Source of the DNA: Polaribacter sp.
GTDB lineage: Bacteria > Bacteroidota > Bacteroidia > Flavobacteriales > Flavobacteriaceae
Reading direction: 5' to 3'
DNA: 46,575 nucleotides
Assembly (NCBI GenBank): GCA_020631275.1
Contig: JAHDHO010000002.1
Location: forward strand, 1 to 46,575
The number at the start of each line of letters is the position of its first letter. Within the stretch, counting starts at the first letter, position 1. The notes beneath the pieces are model-generated. The model was not told where the DNA came from. It did not search any database and saw only the letters and a program-made list of their open reading frames with translations. Made by a program: the position numbers and the translations under genes. Shown one piece after another: positions 18,657 to 27,738 of this stretch.

Positions 18657-19725
18657 AAATTATTACGCAGTAATTATGGCTGGTGGAGTTGGTTCTCGCT
18701 TTTGGCCAATGAGCACCTCTAATTATCCAAAACAATTTCATGACATGTTAGGTGTTGGATAAAGTTTAATTCAGCGAACTTTCGAAAGAATTAACGATTT
18801 AGTTCCATCAAAAAACATTTTAATTGCTACCAATGAACGTTATGAAGGTTTGGTTTTGGAACAATTACCAAAAGCAAAAAGAAAGCAATTGTTATTAGAG
18901 CCAGCAATGAGAAATACGGCACCTTGTATTTTGTATGCTGCTCTAAAAATATATGATCAAAACCCAGATGGTGTTATGCTGGTTGCGCCTTCAGATCATT
19001 GGATTGATGATGAAAGTGAATTCACCAAAAACATAAAAACATCTTTTGATGCCTGTTCCGAGAAAGATATTTTAATGACTTTAGGTATTCAACCAGATTC
19101 ACCAAATACTGGTTATGGTTATATTCAGTTTGAAAAAGATGCTTCAGAAATAAAAAAAGTGAAGAATTTTACTGAAAAACCAGATTTAAAAACCGCTGAG
19201 AAATTTATTAAAAGTGGAGATTATCTTTGGAATGCTGGTATTTTTGTTTGGTCTGCAAAAAGTATAATCAAAGCTTTTAAAGGTTCTCTGCCAGAAATGA
19301 TAGATACTTTAGATGATGGAAATAATGTATACAACACAGATTTCGAGGACGATTTTATAAAGACAAACTATACCAAATGTGAAAATATTTCAATTGATTT
19401 TGGAATTATGGAAAAAGCAGAGAATGTACATGTTTTACCTGTAGATTTTGGCTGGAACGATTTGGGTACTTGGGGTTCTTTGTATAATAAATTGGAAAAA
19501 GACGAAACTAATAATGCAGTTGTTGGCGCTAATACAATCTTTAGAGATGCTAATGGAAATATGATTAGAACACAGTCTGGTAAGAGAGTTGTAATACAAG
19601 GTTTAAGCGATTTTATTATTGTTGAAAAAGAAGATGTACTGCTAATTTGTCCTAAAAAAGACGAACAAGATATCAAACAAATTACGGCCGATGTTAGAGA
19701 TAACTTTGGTGAAGAATTTGTTTAA
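18643..19725 (+). pseudogene. manC: Mannose-1-phosphate guanylyltransferase interrupted by an in-frame TAA at codon 40 (18760-18762)
   Basis: MTDNKNYYAVIMAGGVGSRFWPMSTSNYPKQFHDMLGVG*SLIQRTFERINDLVPSKNILIATNERYEGLVLEQ...; same frame continues to 19725 with 'APSDHWIDDE', 'NTGYGYIQF', 'FTEKPD', 'YLWNAGIFVW', 'DFGIMEKA'. ORF track lists only 18850..19725. Confidence 0.9.
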
Positions 19726-19742
19726 ATTATCACATTTATAAA

Positions 19743-19774
19743 ATCAAAAAGCTCCTGAAAAGGAGCTTTTTGAT
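19743..19774. terminator. Bidirectional terminator between manC and the minus-strand PUL-like operon
   Basis: ATCAAAAAGCTCC-tgaaa-AGGAGCTTTTTGAT inverted repeat. Confidence 0.9.
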
Positions 19775-19779
19775 TTCAC

Positions 19780-21108
19780 TTACCTCTTCAATTTTAAGTT
19801 AAAAATAATATAATTACCTAAATTAATTCCTTGATCTAAACCATTATCTATAGCTGCTCTATAGTGAATCCCACCATACAATCTACTTATAGCAGCTTCA
19901 TTTGCTGCAGCGTTAAAGGATGTGAAATTTCTAACCGGCAAACCATAAGGAGTTTCTGTAGTATCAGAAAAACTAAAATCGTCTCCAAAAACGGCTGTTA
20001 AAATAGTTGCAGAAGCACCAGAAACTACAGAATGCCCACTTGTATATTCTGGAAATGGAGGTGTTTGTAATAACGGTGTCCAATTTTTATCTATGGTTTT
20101 ATTAATTAAAGTTTCTGGTCTTATTAAATTACTTCTATATTTTTCGTCCCAACAACTAATAAATGCATCAAAAATTCCAATGGATGTAATTGTATTTGCA
20201 TAAATAGATTCTTCAAAATTAAAATTACTTTTTTTACTTGCTATTTTGGTAATTCCAATCCAATGCGCTCCTGGTGTAATTTTTTTAGTAGCAATCATTA
20301 AATGCCCTTTACTTGTTGTAACGTAAGGATTACAATCCCAAAACTTGGCAATTTCTACTTCTTCGGAAGAATCTCCATTTTTTCTAATAGCATTGGTTAC
20401 TGTGTACACTTCTTGCAATTCTTTGTGAAAATCACTGCCTTCATCCATAGAAAATTTTGGATGTTTTTTTGGTTTAAATTGTGAAGAAGTATCTAAAACC
20501 ATTGGTCTTATTTTCATCCAATATGGTTCTATTCCATCCATATAAGCAGGTGGGGTTGGTTGCCATCTTGATGGATCATCAGAATAAAGTTCGAATTTTG
20601 GATACGTTCTTGTTTCTTTATAATTGTCTTTACTCGACCATTTTTTAATATGATTCGCTACTTGAATCCCATATTCTTTTGAAGATTGAAATTCTTTTTC
20701 GTTTATTTTTTTCCAATTAGTAAACAAATTATCTGCATAATTTGTAATAATATCATCCTTAAAAACAAGGTCTTTACTCACTTCTATGTAGGCAATTATA
20801 GCAGCAACTTTTATATTTACTTCCTTAGAAGCTTTAGGAATTGGTTTTAACGACTTTATTTTTGATGAAAGTGAAACATAATTACTGTCTTTTTGAGCAA
20901 TAATCTCATAAGCAGCAACATTTGGATACACATAAATTCTACTTGCAACTGGTGGTGAAAAGATATCGTGAATCATTGTTTCTGTAATCTTATCAACAAC
21001 ATTAAAGTAATTATTTACTGTTACTTCTATTGGAAAGACTTCCTTTTCACAAGATTGTAACATTAAAATAAATACGCTCATTACTAATAAAAATACGCTT
21101 CTTTTCAT
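19780..21108 (-). CDS. Vanadium-dependent haloperoxidase / PAP2-superfamily lipoprotein
   Basis: 442 aa; lipobox 'MLQSCEK'; 'KYRSNLIRP' (KX6RP), 'YTSGHSVVSGASATIL' (SGH), 'SRLYGGIHYR' (SRx5HxR, haloperoxidase-type ending). Confidence 0.85.
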   Translation of the reverse strand: MKRSVFLLVMSVFILMLQSCEKEVFPIEVTVNNYFNVVDKITETMIHDIFSPPVASRIYVYPNVAAYEIIAQKDSNYVSLSSKIKSLKPIPKASKEVNIKVAAIIAYIEVSKDLVFKDDIITNYADNLFTNWKKINEKEFQSSKEYGIQVANHIKKWSSKDNYKETRTYPKFELYSDDPSRWQPTPPAYMDGIEPYWMKIRPMVLDTSSQFKPKKHPKFSMDEGSDFHKELQEVYTVTNAIRKNGDSSEEVEIAKFWDCNPYVTTSKGHLMIATKKITPGAHWIGITKIASKKSNFNFEESIYANTITSIGIFDAFISCWDEKYRSNLIRPETLINKTIDKNWTPLLQTPPFPEYTSGHSVVSGASATILTAVFGDDFSFSDTTETPYGLPVRNFTSFNAAANEAAISRLYGGIHYRAAIDNGLDQGINLGNYIIFNLKLKR

Positions 21109-21115
21109 AAAAAAA

Positions 21116-24100
21116 CTATTTGAATTCTTCTAAATAATATGTTTTTGCATCTGCTAATAATAACTCCATTTTTTCTTTTTCGAATAAAATTCTTTTATCA
21201 TCCCAATCTAAATATTTTTTAAAATCTTCTAAAATAATTTCTAAATATTTAGAAATACTTGGAATGTTAAAATACAATCTTCCGGTTCTACGCACAAAGA
21301 AGTCTGCTAAACTATTGGTCATTTCATATTGAATACAATACCAAAGTTCTGCTCTAATTAAATTTTCTAACGGTGTGCCATTCATAAAGAAATCGAATTT
21401 CTCAAGTATAAAAGAAGTATTTTTACCATAAGTAGTTGTTAAATACCAAGCGTAATAAGACTCTGTAATTCCTTTTTTAAATAATTCTTTTTCTACTTCT
21501 TTTTGATAAACTTCTACTTCTTTAGAAGAATGCAACGTTGGTGTTACCAAAGATATATTTTCTGTAGAAGACTTTTTTAACTTCTTTTTTCTTTTTTCTG
21601 GCAGTGTTTTATATACAGCATCTATAACTCTATGTGCCATTTTTCGATAGCCCGTTAATTTTCCACCAGCAATTGAAATTAAACCACTTTCAGAAATAAA
21701 TATTTCATCTTTTCTTGATATTTCTGATGGATCTTTTTCTTCTTCATGCACCAAAGGACGTAAACCTGCCCAATTAGATTCTACATCTTCTAAAGTTAAG
21801 TTTACAGTAGGAAACGTATTATTAGCTGCTTTTATTAAATATTCTGCGTCTTCTTTTGTTGCTACAACTCTATTTAAATCTCCATTATAATTGGTATCTG
21901 TTGTACCAACATAAGTACATCTTCCTCTTGGAATTGCAAAAATCATTCTACCATCTTCAACATCAAAATAAACAGATTGTTTTATAGGTAATTTTTCATG
22001 CGGAAAAACAATATGGACACCTTTGGTTAGGTGTAAATATTTATTATTCATAGAATGATCTTTCTTTCTAATTTTATCTACCCAAGGCCCTGCTGCTGAA
22101 ACATAATTTCTTGCTGTTAAATTTAATTTTTTACCTGTATTATAATCGATACAATTTAAACTTTCAATTTTATTATTACTATCATAAACCAAAGATTCCA
22201 TTTCGCAATAGTTAATAATTGTTGCGCCAAATTCTGCTGCTTTTTTTAGTAATTCTATCGTTAATCTTGCATCATCTGTTCTGTATTCTGCATAATAACC
22301 ACTTCCTAAAACTGCGTTTTCATCTAATAAAGGTTCTTTTTCAAAAGTCTCTTTTTTGTCTAACATTCTTCTTCTGTCATCGCCACCAACATTTGCCAAC
22401 ATATCGTAGACTTTTAGACCAATGGAAGTCATCATTTTACCATACGTTCCATCTTCAATTAAAGGCAACAACATCTTTTCTGGAATTACTAAATGTGGCG
22501 CCAATTTATGCACAATTGCTCTTTCTGAACCAGATTCTCTAACCAAACCAATTTCTAATTGTTTTAAATAACGTAAACCTCCATGAATTAATTTTGTCGA
22601 TTTATTACTGGTTCCAGAAGCAAAATCGTTTTTCTCAACCAAACAAACATTCATCCCTCTTGAAGAAGCGTCTAAAGCAATTCCTGCTCCTGTAACTCCA
22701 CCACCTATTACAATTAAATCGAACTTTTTAGATGTTATTTTTTTAAGTTGTCTTTTTCTATCTAAAATTGAAAAACGAAGCGAAGTTTCTTTCTCTTTAA
22801 TCTTATTGGTGGTTTTTGTTTTTTCAACTGCTTTTAACCAACCATTGTACTTTTTATTACGTTGTTTTGGTTTCATCTCAGATTTAAAAACAGTTTCTAC
22901 TTTACGTAAATCGGCAATACTTTCTTTCTTCCAAAAATCTGCTTTAATACCAGCCAAAAGAGCAGCTCCAAAAGCGGTTACTTCAATCATTTTTGGTCTA
23001 TCAACCTCAACATTTAATAAATCTGATTGAAATTGCATTAAGTAATTATTTGCACTTGCTCCTCCATCAACTTTTAAAGTGGTCATTTCTTTGCCAGAAT
23101 CTTGAATCATTGCGTCAATTACATCTTTTGTTTGATATGCTAACGCTTCTACAGTTGCTTTGATTAGTTCTTTTCTGCCAGTATCTAAAGTCATTCCGTA
23201 AATGCTTCCTTTGGCTTTTGCATCCCAATAAGGTGCACCTAATCCTGCAAAAGCTGGCACTACATAAATATCTTTTAAAGGCGGAATACTTTTACAAATA
23301 GCTTCCGTTTCAGATGCTTTTTCAATCAATTGCATTTGATCTCTTAACCATTGAATAGATGCACCTCCAACAAATATACTTCCTTCTAAAGCGTATTTTA
23401 CAGGTTCAGATTCTAAACTACAAGTTAGTGTTGTTAATAATCCGTTTTTAGAAACTACTTGCTTTTTTCCAATATTCAATAACATAAAACATCCTGTACC
23501 ATAAGTATTTTTTGCGATACCAGACTTGAATCCTCCTTGTCCAAATAAAGAAGCCTGTTGGTCTCCTGCAACTCCATAAATAGGAATTTGAATATCTTTA
23601 TAGGTAACGTTTCCAAAATCTGAAGATGATTTTTGAACAGAAGGTAATACACTTTCTGGAATGTCTAACGCTTTTAAAAGCGTTTCATCCCACTTTAATT
23701 CTTTGATATTGTAAATTAATGTACGAGATGCATTTGTATGATCTGTAACATGTTTTTCTCCGTTTGTAAATTTGTAAATTAACCAGCTATCAATCGTTCC
23801 AAAACACAATTCGCCTGCTTCTGCTCTTTCTCTTGCGCCTTCAACATTGTCTAAAATCCATTTTAATTTTGTTCCAGAAAAATAGGCATCAATCACTAAA
23901 CCTGTGTTTTCTCTTACATAATTGGTTAGCCCTTTTTGTTTTAAATCATCACAAATTTCTGATGTTCTTTTATCTAACCAAACAATTGCATTATATATTG
24001 GTTTTCCTGTTTTTCTATCCCAAACAACAGTTGTTTCTCTTTGATTTGTAATCCCTATTGATGCTATTTCTTCAGGATTAATTTTAGAATCTTCTAATAC

Positions 24101-24286
24101 ATTTTGAAAAGTTTCTAACTGATCGTTATAAATATCTTCTGCATTATGTTCTACCCAACCAGATTGTGGGTAATGTTGTGTCAACTCTTTTTGAGAGATG
24201 TTCACTATTTCTCCTTTCTGATCAAAAATAATAGTTCTGGTACTTGTGGTACCTTGATCGAAAGCAACTACATATTTCTTTTTCAT
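21116..24286 (-). CDS. glpK/glpD: Fusion protein: glycerol kinase (N-term) + FAD-dependent glycerol-3-phosphate dehydrogenase (C-term)
   Basis: 1056 aa single ORF. GlpK: 'YVVAFDQGTTSTRTIIFDQKGEIV', 'GVAGDQQASLFGQG', 'KVDGGASANNYLMQFQSDLL'. GlpD: 'FDLIVIGGGVTGAGIALDASSRGMNVCLVEKNDFASGTSNKSTKLIHGGLRYLK', 'SNWAGLRPLVHEE', 'SIAGGKLTGYRKMA'. Junction near 22770-22830, no in-frame stop and no Met at the GlpD start. Confidence 0.96.
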   Translation of the reverse strand: MKKKYVVAFDQGTTSTRTIIFDQKGEIVNISQKELTQHYPQSGWVEHNAEDIYNDQLETFQNVLEDSKINPEEIASIGITNQRETTVVWDRKTGKPIYNAIVWLDKRTSEICDDLKQKGLTNYVRENTGLVIDAYFSGTKLKWILDNVEGARERAEAGELCFGTIDSWLIYKFTNGEKHVTDHTNASRTLIYNIKELKWDETLLKALDIPESVLPSVQKSSSDFGNVTYKDIQIPIYGVAGDQQASLFGQGGFKSGIAKNTYGTGCFMLLNIGKKQVVSKNGLLTTLTCSLESEPVKYALEGSIFVGGASIQWLRDQMQLIEKASETEAICKSIPPLKDIYVVPAFAGLGAPYWDAKAKGSIYGMTLDTGRKELIKATVEALAYQTKDVIDAMIQDSGKEMTTLKVDGGASANNYLMQFQSDLLNVEVDRPKMIEVTAFGAALLAGIKADFWKKESIADLRKVETVFKSEMKPKQRNKKYNGWLKAVEKTKTTNKIKEKETSLRFSILDRKRQLKKITSKKFDLIVIGGGVTGAGIALDASSRGMNVCLVEKNDFASGTSNKSTKLIHGGLRYLKQLEIGLVRESGSERAIVHKLAPHLVIPEKMLLPLIEDGTYGKMMTSIGLKVYDMLANVGGDDRRRMLDKKETFEKEPLLDENAVLGSGYYAEYRTDDARLTIELLKKAAEFGATIINYCEMESLVYDSNNKIESLNCIDYNTGKKLNLTARNYVSAAGPWVDKIRKKDHSMNNKYLHLTKGVHIVFPHEKLPIKQSVYFDVEDGRMIFAIPRGRCTYVGTTDTNYNGDLNRVVATKEDAEYLIKAANNTFPTVNLTLEDVESNWAGLRPLVHEEEKDPSEISRKDEIFISESGLISIAGGKLTGYRKMAHRVIDAVYKTLPEKRKKKLKKSSTENISLVTPTLHSSKEVEVYQKEVEKELFKKGITESYYAWYLTTTYGKNTSFILEKFDFFMNGTPLENLIRAELWYCIQYEMTNSLADFFVRRTGRLYFNIPSISKYLEIILEDFKKYLDWDDKRILFEKEKMELLLADAKTYYLEEFK

Positions 24287-24307
24287 CTTTATAAATCTAT
24301 TGTATTA

Positions 24308-25963
24308 TTAAAAAATTAAGTACGTACTTAATACTAAAATGGTAATTGCTAATCCAATAATTTTAGCATATTTCCAAGGCGTAACATCTATTTCTTCTGT
24401 TACTTTTGGTTTGTAAATGTTTTTATTTGGATATAATTTCCCCATAACTAACATAAATCCAACATTAAGAACAAATAGAATTCCCATAATATGTAAAAAA
24501 TGTGGATATGCTTTTGCCTTTATAATACCTAATTCTTTCACATTTGTGATACCATTTATTGCGGCTTCTGATAAAGCAGCTTCAATAAAATAAGGGCTTA
24601 ACACAAATTGACTAACCAAATACAATAACACACCTATAGTAAGCACCAATTTTGCTGCTAAAGCTGGTACATTTTTAGTAGCCATACCAACAGCTACAAC
24701 TGCTAAAATTGGCACACTTAAACTACCTAAAGATTCTTGTATGTAAGAAAACAAACCATCTGGAGCATTTGCTATAAAAGGAGCAATACTCATTGAGATA
24801 ATTGCTAATAAGATTCCAAATAATTTACCTGCTTTTACCATTTTTAGTTCAGAAGCATTTTTATTGAAATATTGACGATATAAATCGATACCAAACAATG
24901 TAGAACTACTATTTAATAAGCTATTGAATGAACTTAAAACTGCACCAAATAAAACCGCTGCAAAGAAACCTAAAAATGCTCCTGGTAAAACCTTTTTTAC
25001 CAAAGCAGGATATGCTTGATCTGGATTTACTAAATCGTTTCCAAAAATATGCCACGCAATTACACCTGGTAGCACTACAATAATGGGAATTAAAAACTTT
25101 ACAAATCCAGCTAAAATCATCCCTTTTTGACCATCTGCTAAACTTTTTGCACCAAAAACACGTTGTAAGATTGATTGATTTGTACCCCAATAATACATTT
25201 GAGCAATCATCATTCCTGTAAAAATAGTACTAAAAGGTATAAACGAATCTATTTCTCCTTTTGCATTAAATTTTTCTGGGTTTTCTGTCCATAATTCATT
25301 CAATCCATCAGAAACACTACCATCTCCAATAAGCATTAAACCAAAAACAGGAATTAAAAGCCCACCAATTAACAATCCAATAGCATTTACCAAATCTGAA
25401 ACCGCTACAGCCTTTAAGCCACCAAAAATGGCATAAATAGAACCAATAACACCAATAGATAAAACACAAATCCAAATAACACCAGATTGAGACATACCTA
25501 AAGTTTCAGGCAAGTCAAACATTGTACTAAACGCTAAAGAACCCGAATATAAAATGGTTGGTAATAATACAGCACCAAAAGCCACTAAAAATAAAATAGA
25601 TAAAATAGATTTTGTTTGTGCATCAAAACGTTCGTGTACAAATTGAGGTATTGTTGTGATACCTGAACGCATATATTTTGGCAACAAATATATTGCTGTT
25701 ACAATCATAGAAATGGCAGCCAATGTTTCCCAAGCCATTACTAAAATTCCTTGCGCAAAAGACTGTCCGTTTAAACCAACAATTTGTTCTGCAGAAAGGT
25801 TTGTTAATAATAAAGAGCCTGCAATAGTAATTGCACCTAAACTTCTACCTCCTAAATAATAACCATCTGCAGATTTTTCATCTGTTTTGCGTGTTGCATA
25901 CCAAGCAATAAATGCTACTAATAATGTAAAGCCTAAAAATGATATTATAGAAAGTATGTCCAT
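24308..25963 (-). CDS. Sodium:solute symporter (SSS family, SGLT-like)
   Basis: 551 aa, multi-TM; 'GYYLGGRSLGAITIAGSLLLTNLSAEQIVGLNGQSFAQGI', 'YYWGTNQSILQRVFGAKSLADGQKGMILAGFVKF', 'SSFNSLLNSSSTLFGIDLY'. Confidence 0.93.
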   Translation of the reverse strand: MDILSIISFLGFTLLVAFIAWYATRKTDEKSADGYYLGGRSLGAITIAGSLLLTNLSAEQIVGLNGQSFAQGILVMAWETLAAISMIVTAIYLLPKYMRSGITTIPQFVHERFDAQTKSILSILFLVAFGAVLLPTILYSGSLAFSTMFDLPETLGMSQSGVIWICVLSIGVIGSIYAIFGGLKAVAVSDLVNAIGLLIGGLLIPVFGLMLIGDGSVSDGLNELWTENPEKFNAKGEIDSFIPFSTIFTGMMIAQMYYWGTNQSILQRVFGAKSLADGQKGMILAGFVKFLIPIIVVLPGVIAWHIFGNDLVNPDQAYPALVKKVLPGAFLGFFAAVLFGAVLSSFNSLLNSSSTLFGIDLYRQYFNKNASELKMVKAGKLFGILLAIISMSIAPFIANAPDGLFSYIQESLGSLSVPILAVVAVGMATKNVPALAAKLVLTIGVLLYLVSQFVLSPYFIEAALSEAAINGITNVKELGIIKAKAYPHFLHIMGILFVLNVGFMLVMGKLYPNKNIYKPKVTEEIDVTPWKYAKIIGLAITILVLSTYLIF

Positions 25964-25964
25964 C

Positions 25965-27737
25965 TTATTTATTGTTTTTTGTTAGTTGAATAATTCCGCA
26001 AGCAGGAACTGTAATACTTAAAATTCCTTTATGAAGTTTAAATATTTCTTTTCTTACAATTTCTCCTTCACAATTAAAAATTACTCCTGTAAATTCACCC
26101 AAGTCAATTTTAGAATTTAGAATAATTGCATCTGTTAATTTTGCATTTAAAATGTCTAATTCCTCTACTTTTTCATTTATTTCTGAAACATAATTATCAT
26201 AAACTCCAACAATCATTTTGTTAGCATTTACAATTTGTTTTTGAGGATAATTTGCCAAAGGGTTAAAAGGTGTAAAGATTCCTTCTGTTAATAACACCTT
26301 ATTTTCATTCCAATAATTGGTATAAAATTGAATCATTGTTAAATGATTTTTTGGTGCTTCTTTTAACAAAATTGATATTTGTGGCACGCCAAACAACGTA
26401 TTTACCATTTGTAATGCTGCAACTTCTACAGCCTCGTCTTTGTGCCAAGTAATCATATCTGAATGCACAGCTGTATTACCTGCTAACATTTTAATATCTG
26501 CAATTCTAATTCTATTCATTGTAGCATCTCCAGGACAATCAAAAGCACGAAACATATTACCATATTTACGCATTGCTGGCCCTACATATTTTTGCCTAAA
26601 CTCAATAAAAACATTAGGTTTAATTGCTTTTAATGTGGTAATTACATCTGTTAACAATCTATCTACAGCATCGTTAATGGAATAAAAATCCATTTCATCA
26701 TTTTTGGGTTTTGTTTCTGGATACCATTTAAAATCATCAATAAAATCGAGTTTAAATCCGTCTAAATTCCAATCTACTAAAGCCGATTTGTAAATATTGA
26801 TTAAATACGCTCTAACATCTGGATATCTTGGGTCAAAAACGGGTGCCCATCTATGTGTTTTTGTTAAGAATTTCCCTTCAAAACGTTTGTAAGCTTCAGA
26901 TTTTTCTCCACAAAAAGGTACAGAGTACCAAAAACCAACTTTCATTCCTATTTTATGAATCTTGGCAACAAATTCTTTAGTTTTAGACAATCTTTCTGGT
27001 AACCAATCTCCTGTAAAATCATAACCTCTATTGTCATCATTAGTCTGCCAACCATCATCAATAATAATTGCTTTATACCCCAAATCGTAAGCCAGTTTGC
27101 ATTCTTCTTCCAAAACATCTTCATCTAAATTTTGATGAAAATTGTACCAAGTTGAATACAGAGGAACTAAAGCACTTTCGGGAACAGATGTTGGCTGTAA
27201 ATTATCAAAAGTTTCCCACCATTTAGAAACATCTTTGATGGTTTCTGAAAAATGAATATTTCTTGAATCTATTCTTAATTGAATATTAAATTTTTTAATA
27301 GGATAATTGGTCTCTGTAAAAAGGTTAATAAAGCAATAAAAATAATCGTCTTCTTCTCTATACCTTGCGTTTAATTCTAATTTATTAATGGCATTAGAAC
27401 ACGCAAAGGTTAAGCTATTACTATCATCGTGACCAAAAAGATTAATAATTGGCGCATCAATAGAAACACGAGATTCCATATGATCTAATTCCCAATCTGC
27501 TTGGATTCTCTTCGCAAAATCTGTTGTTGGTTTCCAAACACCTTTTACATTATGCGCAGGAATTTTCCATTGTATGGTAGTAGGTTTAGGAACTTCTGCT
27601 TGTTTTCCTTCAATATTAATATCACAAATAATGATATTATTTTCATTTGATACTACTTTTAATGTTGATGAGAAATTAGTTGAACCTCCCAAAATTTGAA
27701 TAGCCTTTTCCGAAATTGTATAATTTTCTTTAATCAT
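25965..27737 (-). CDS. Clan GH-D / GH36-like alpha-galactosidase, no signal peptide (cytoplasmic)
   Basis: 590 aa; 'YKAIIIDDGWQTNDDNRGYDFTGDWLPERL', 'GMKVGFWYSVPF', 'DPRYPDVRAYLINIYKSALVDWNLDGFKLDFIDDF' (putative nucleophile KLDF). Confidence 0.8.
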   Translation of the reverse strand: MIKENYTISEKAIQILGGSTNFSSTLKVVSNENNIIICDINIEGKQAEVPKPTTIQWKIPAHNVKGVWKPTTDFAKRIQADWELDHMESRVSIDAPIINLFGHDDSNSLTFACSNAINKLELNARYREEDDYFYCFINLFTETNYPIKKFNIQLRIDSRNIHFSETIKDVSKWWETFDNLQPTSVPESALVPLYSTWYNFHQNLDEDVLEEECKLAYDLGYKAIIIDDGWQTNDDNRGYDFTGDWLPERLSKTKEFVAKIHKIGMKVGFWYSVPFCGEKSEAYKRFEGKFLTKTHRWAPVFDPRYPDVRAYLINIYKSALVDWNLDGFKLDFIDDFKWYPETKPKNDEMDFYSINDAVDRLLTDVITTLKAIKPNVFIEFRQKYVGPAMRKYGNMFRAFDCPGDATMNRIRIADIKMLAGNTAVHSDMITWHKDEAVEVAALQMVNTLFGVPQISILLKEAPKNHLTMIQFYTNYWNENKVLLTEGIFTPFNPLANYPQKQIVNANKMIVGVYDNYVSEINEKVEELDILNAKLTDAIILNSKIDLGEFTGVIFNCEGEIVRKEIFKLHKGILSITVPACGIIQLTKNNK

Positions 27738-27738
27738 T

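Noticed and set aside
18760-18762. TAA as programmed stop-codon readthrough or reassigned codon
   Set aside because: TAA is used as the ordinary stop for many genes in the window (e.g. sprT, SDR, gcvP), so reassignment is unlikely; readthrough is possible but unsupported.
18850-19725. ORF-track gene call as an independent 291-aa protein
   Set aside because: Represents only the downstream part of manC after an in-frame stop; lacks the nucleotide-binding signature, so treated as part of a pseudogene.
22219-24051. Plus-strand ORFs (107, 74, 72 aa) inside glpK-glpD
   Set aside because: Antisense to a strongly conserved coding frame; composition artefacts of AT-rich DNA.
21116-24286. Separate glpK and glpD genes with programmed frameshift
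   Set aside because: Both domains are in one frame with no stop between them; no slippery site needed.
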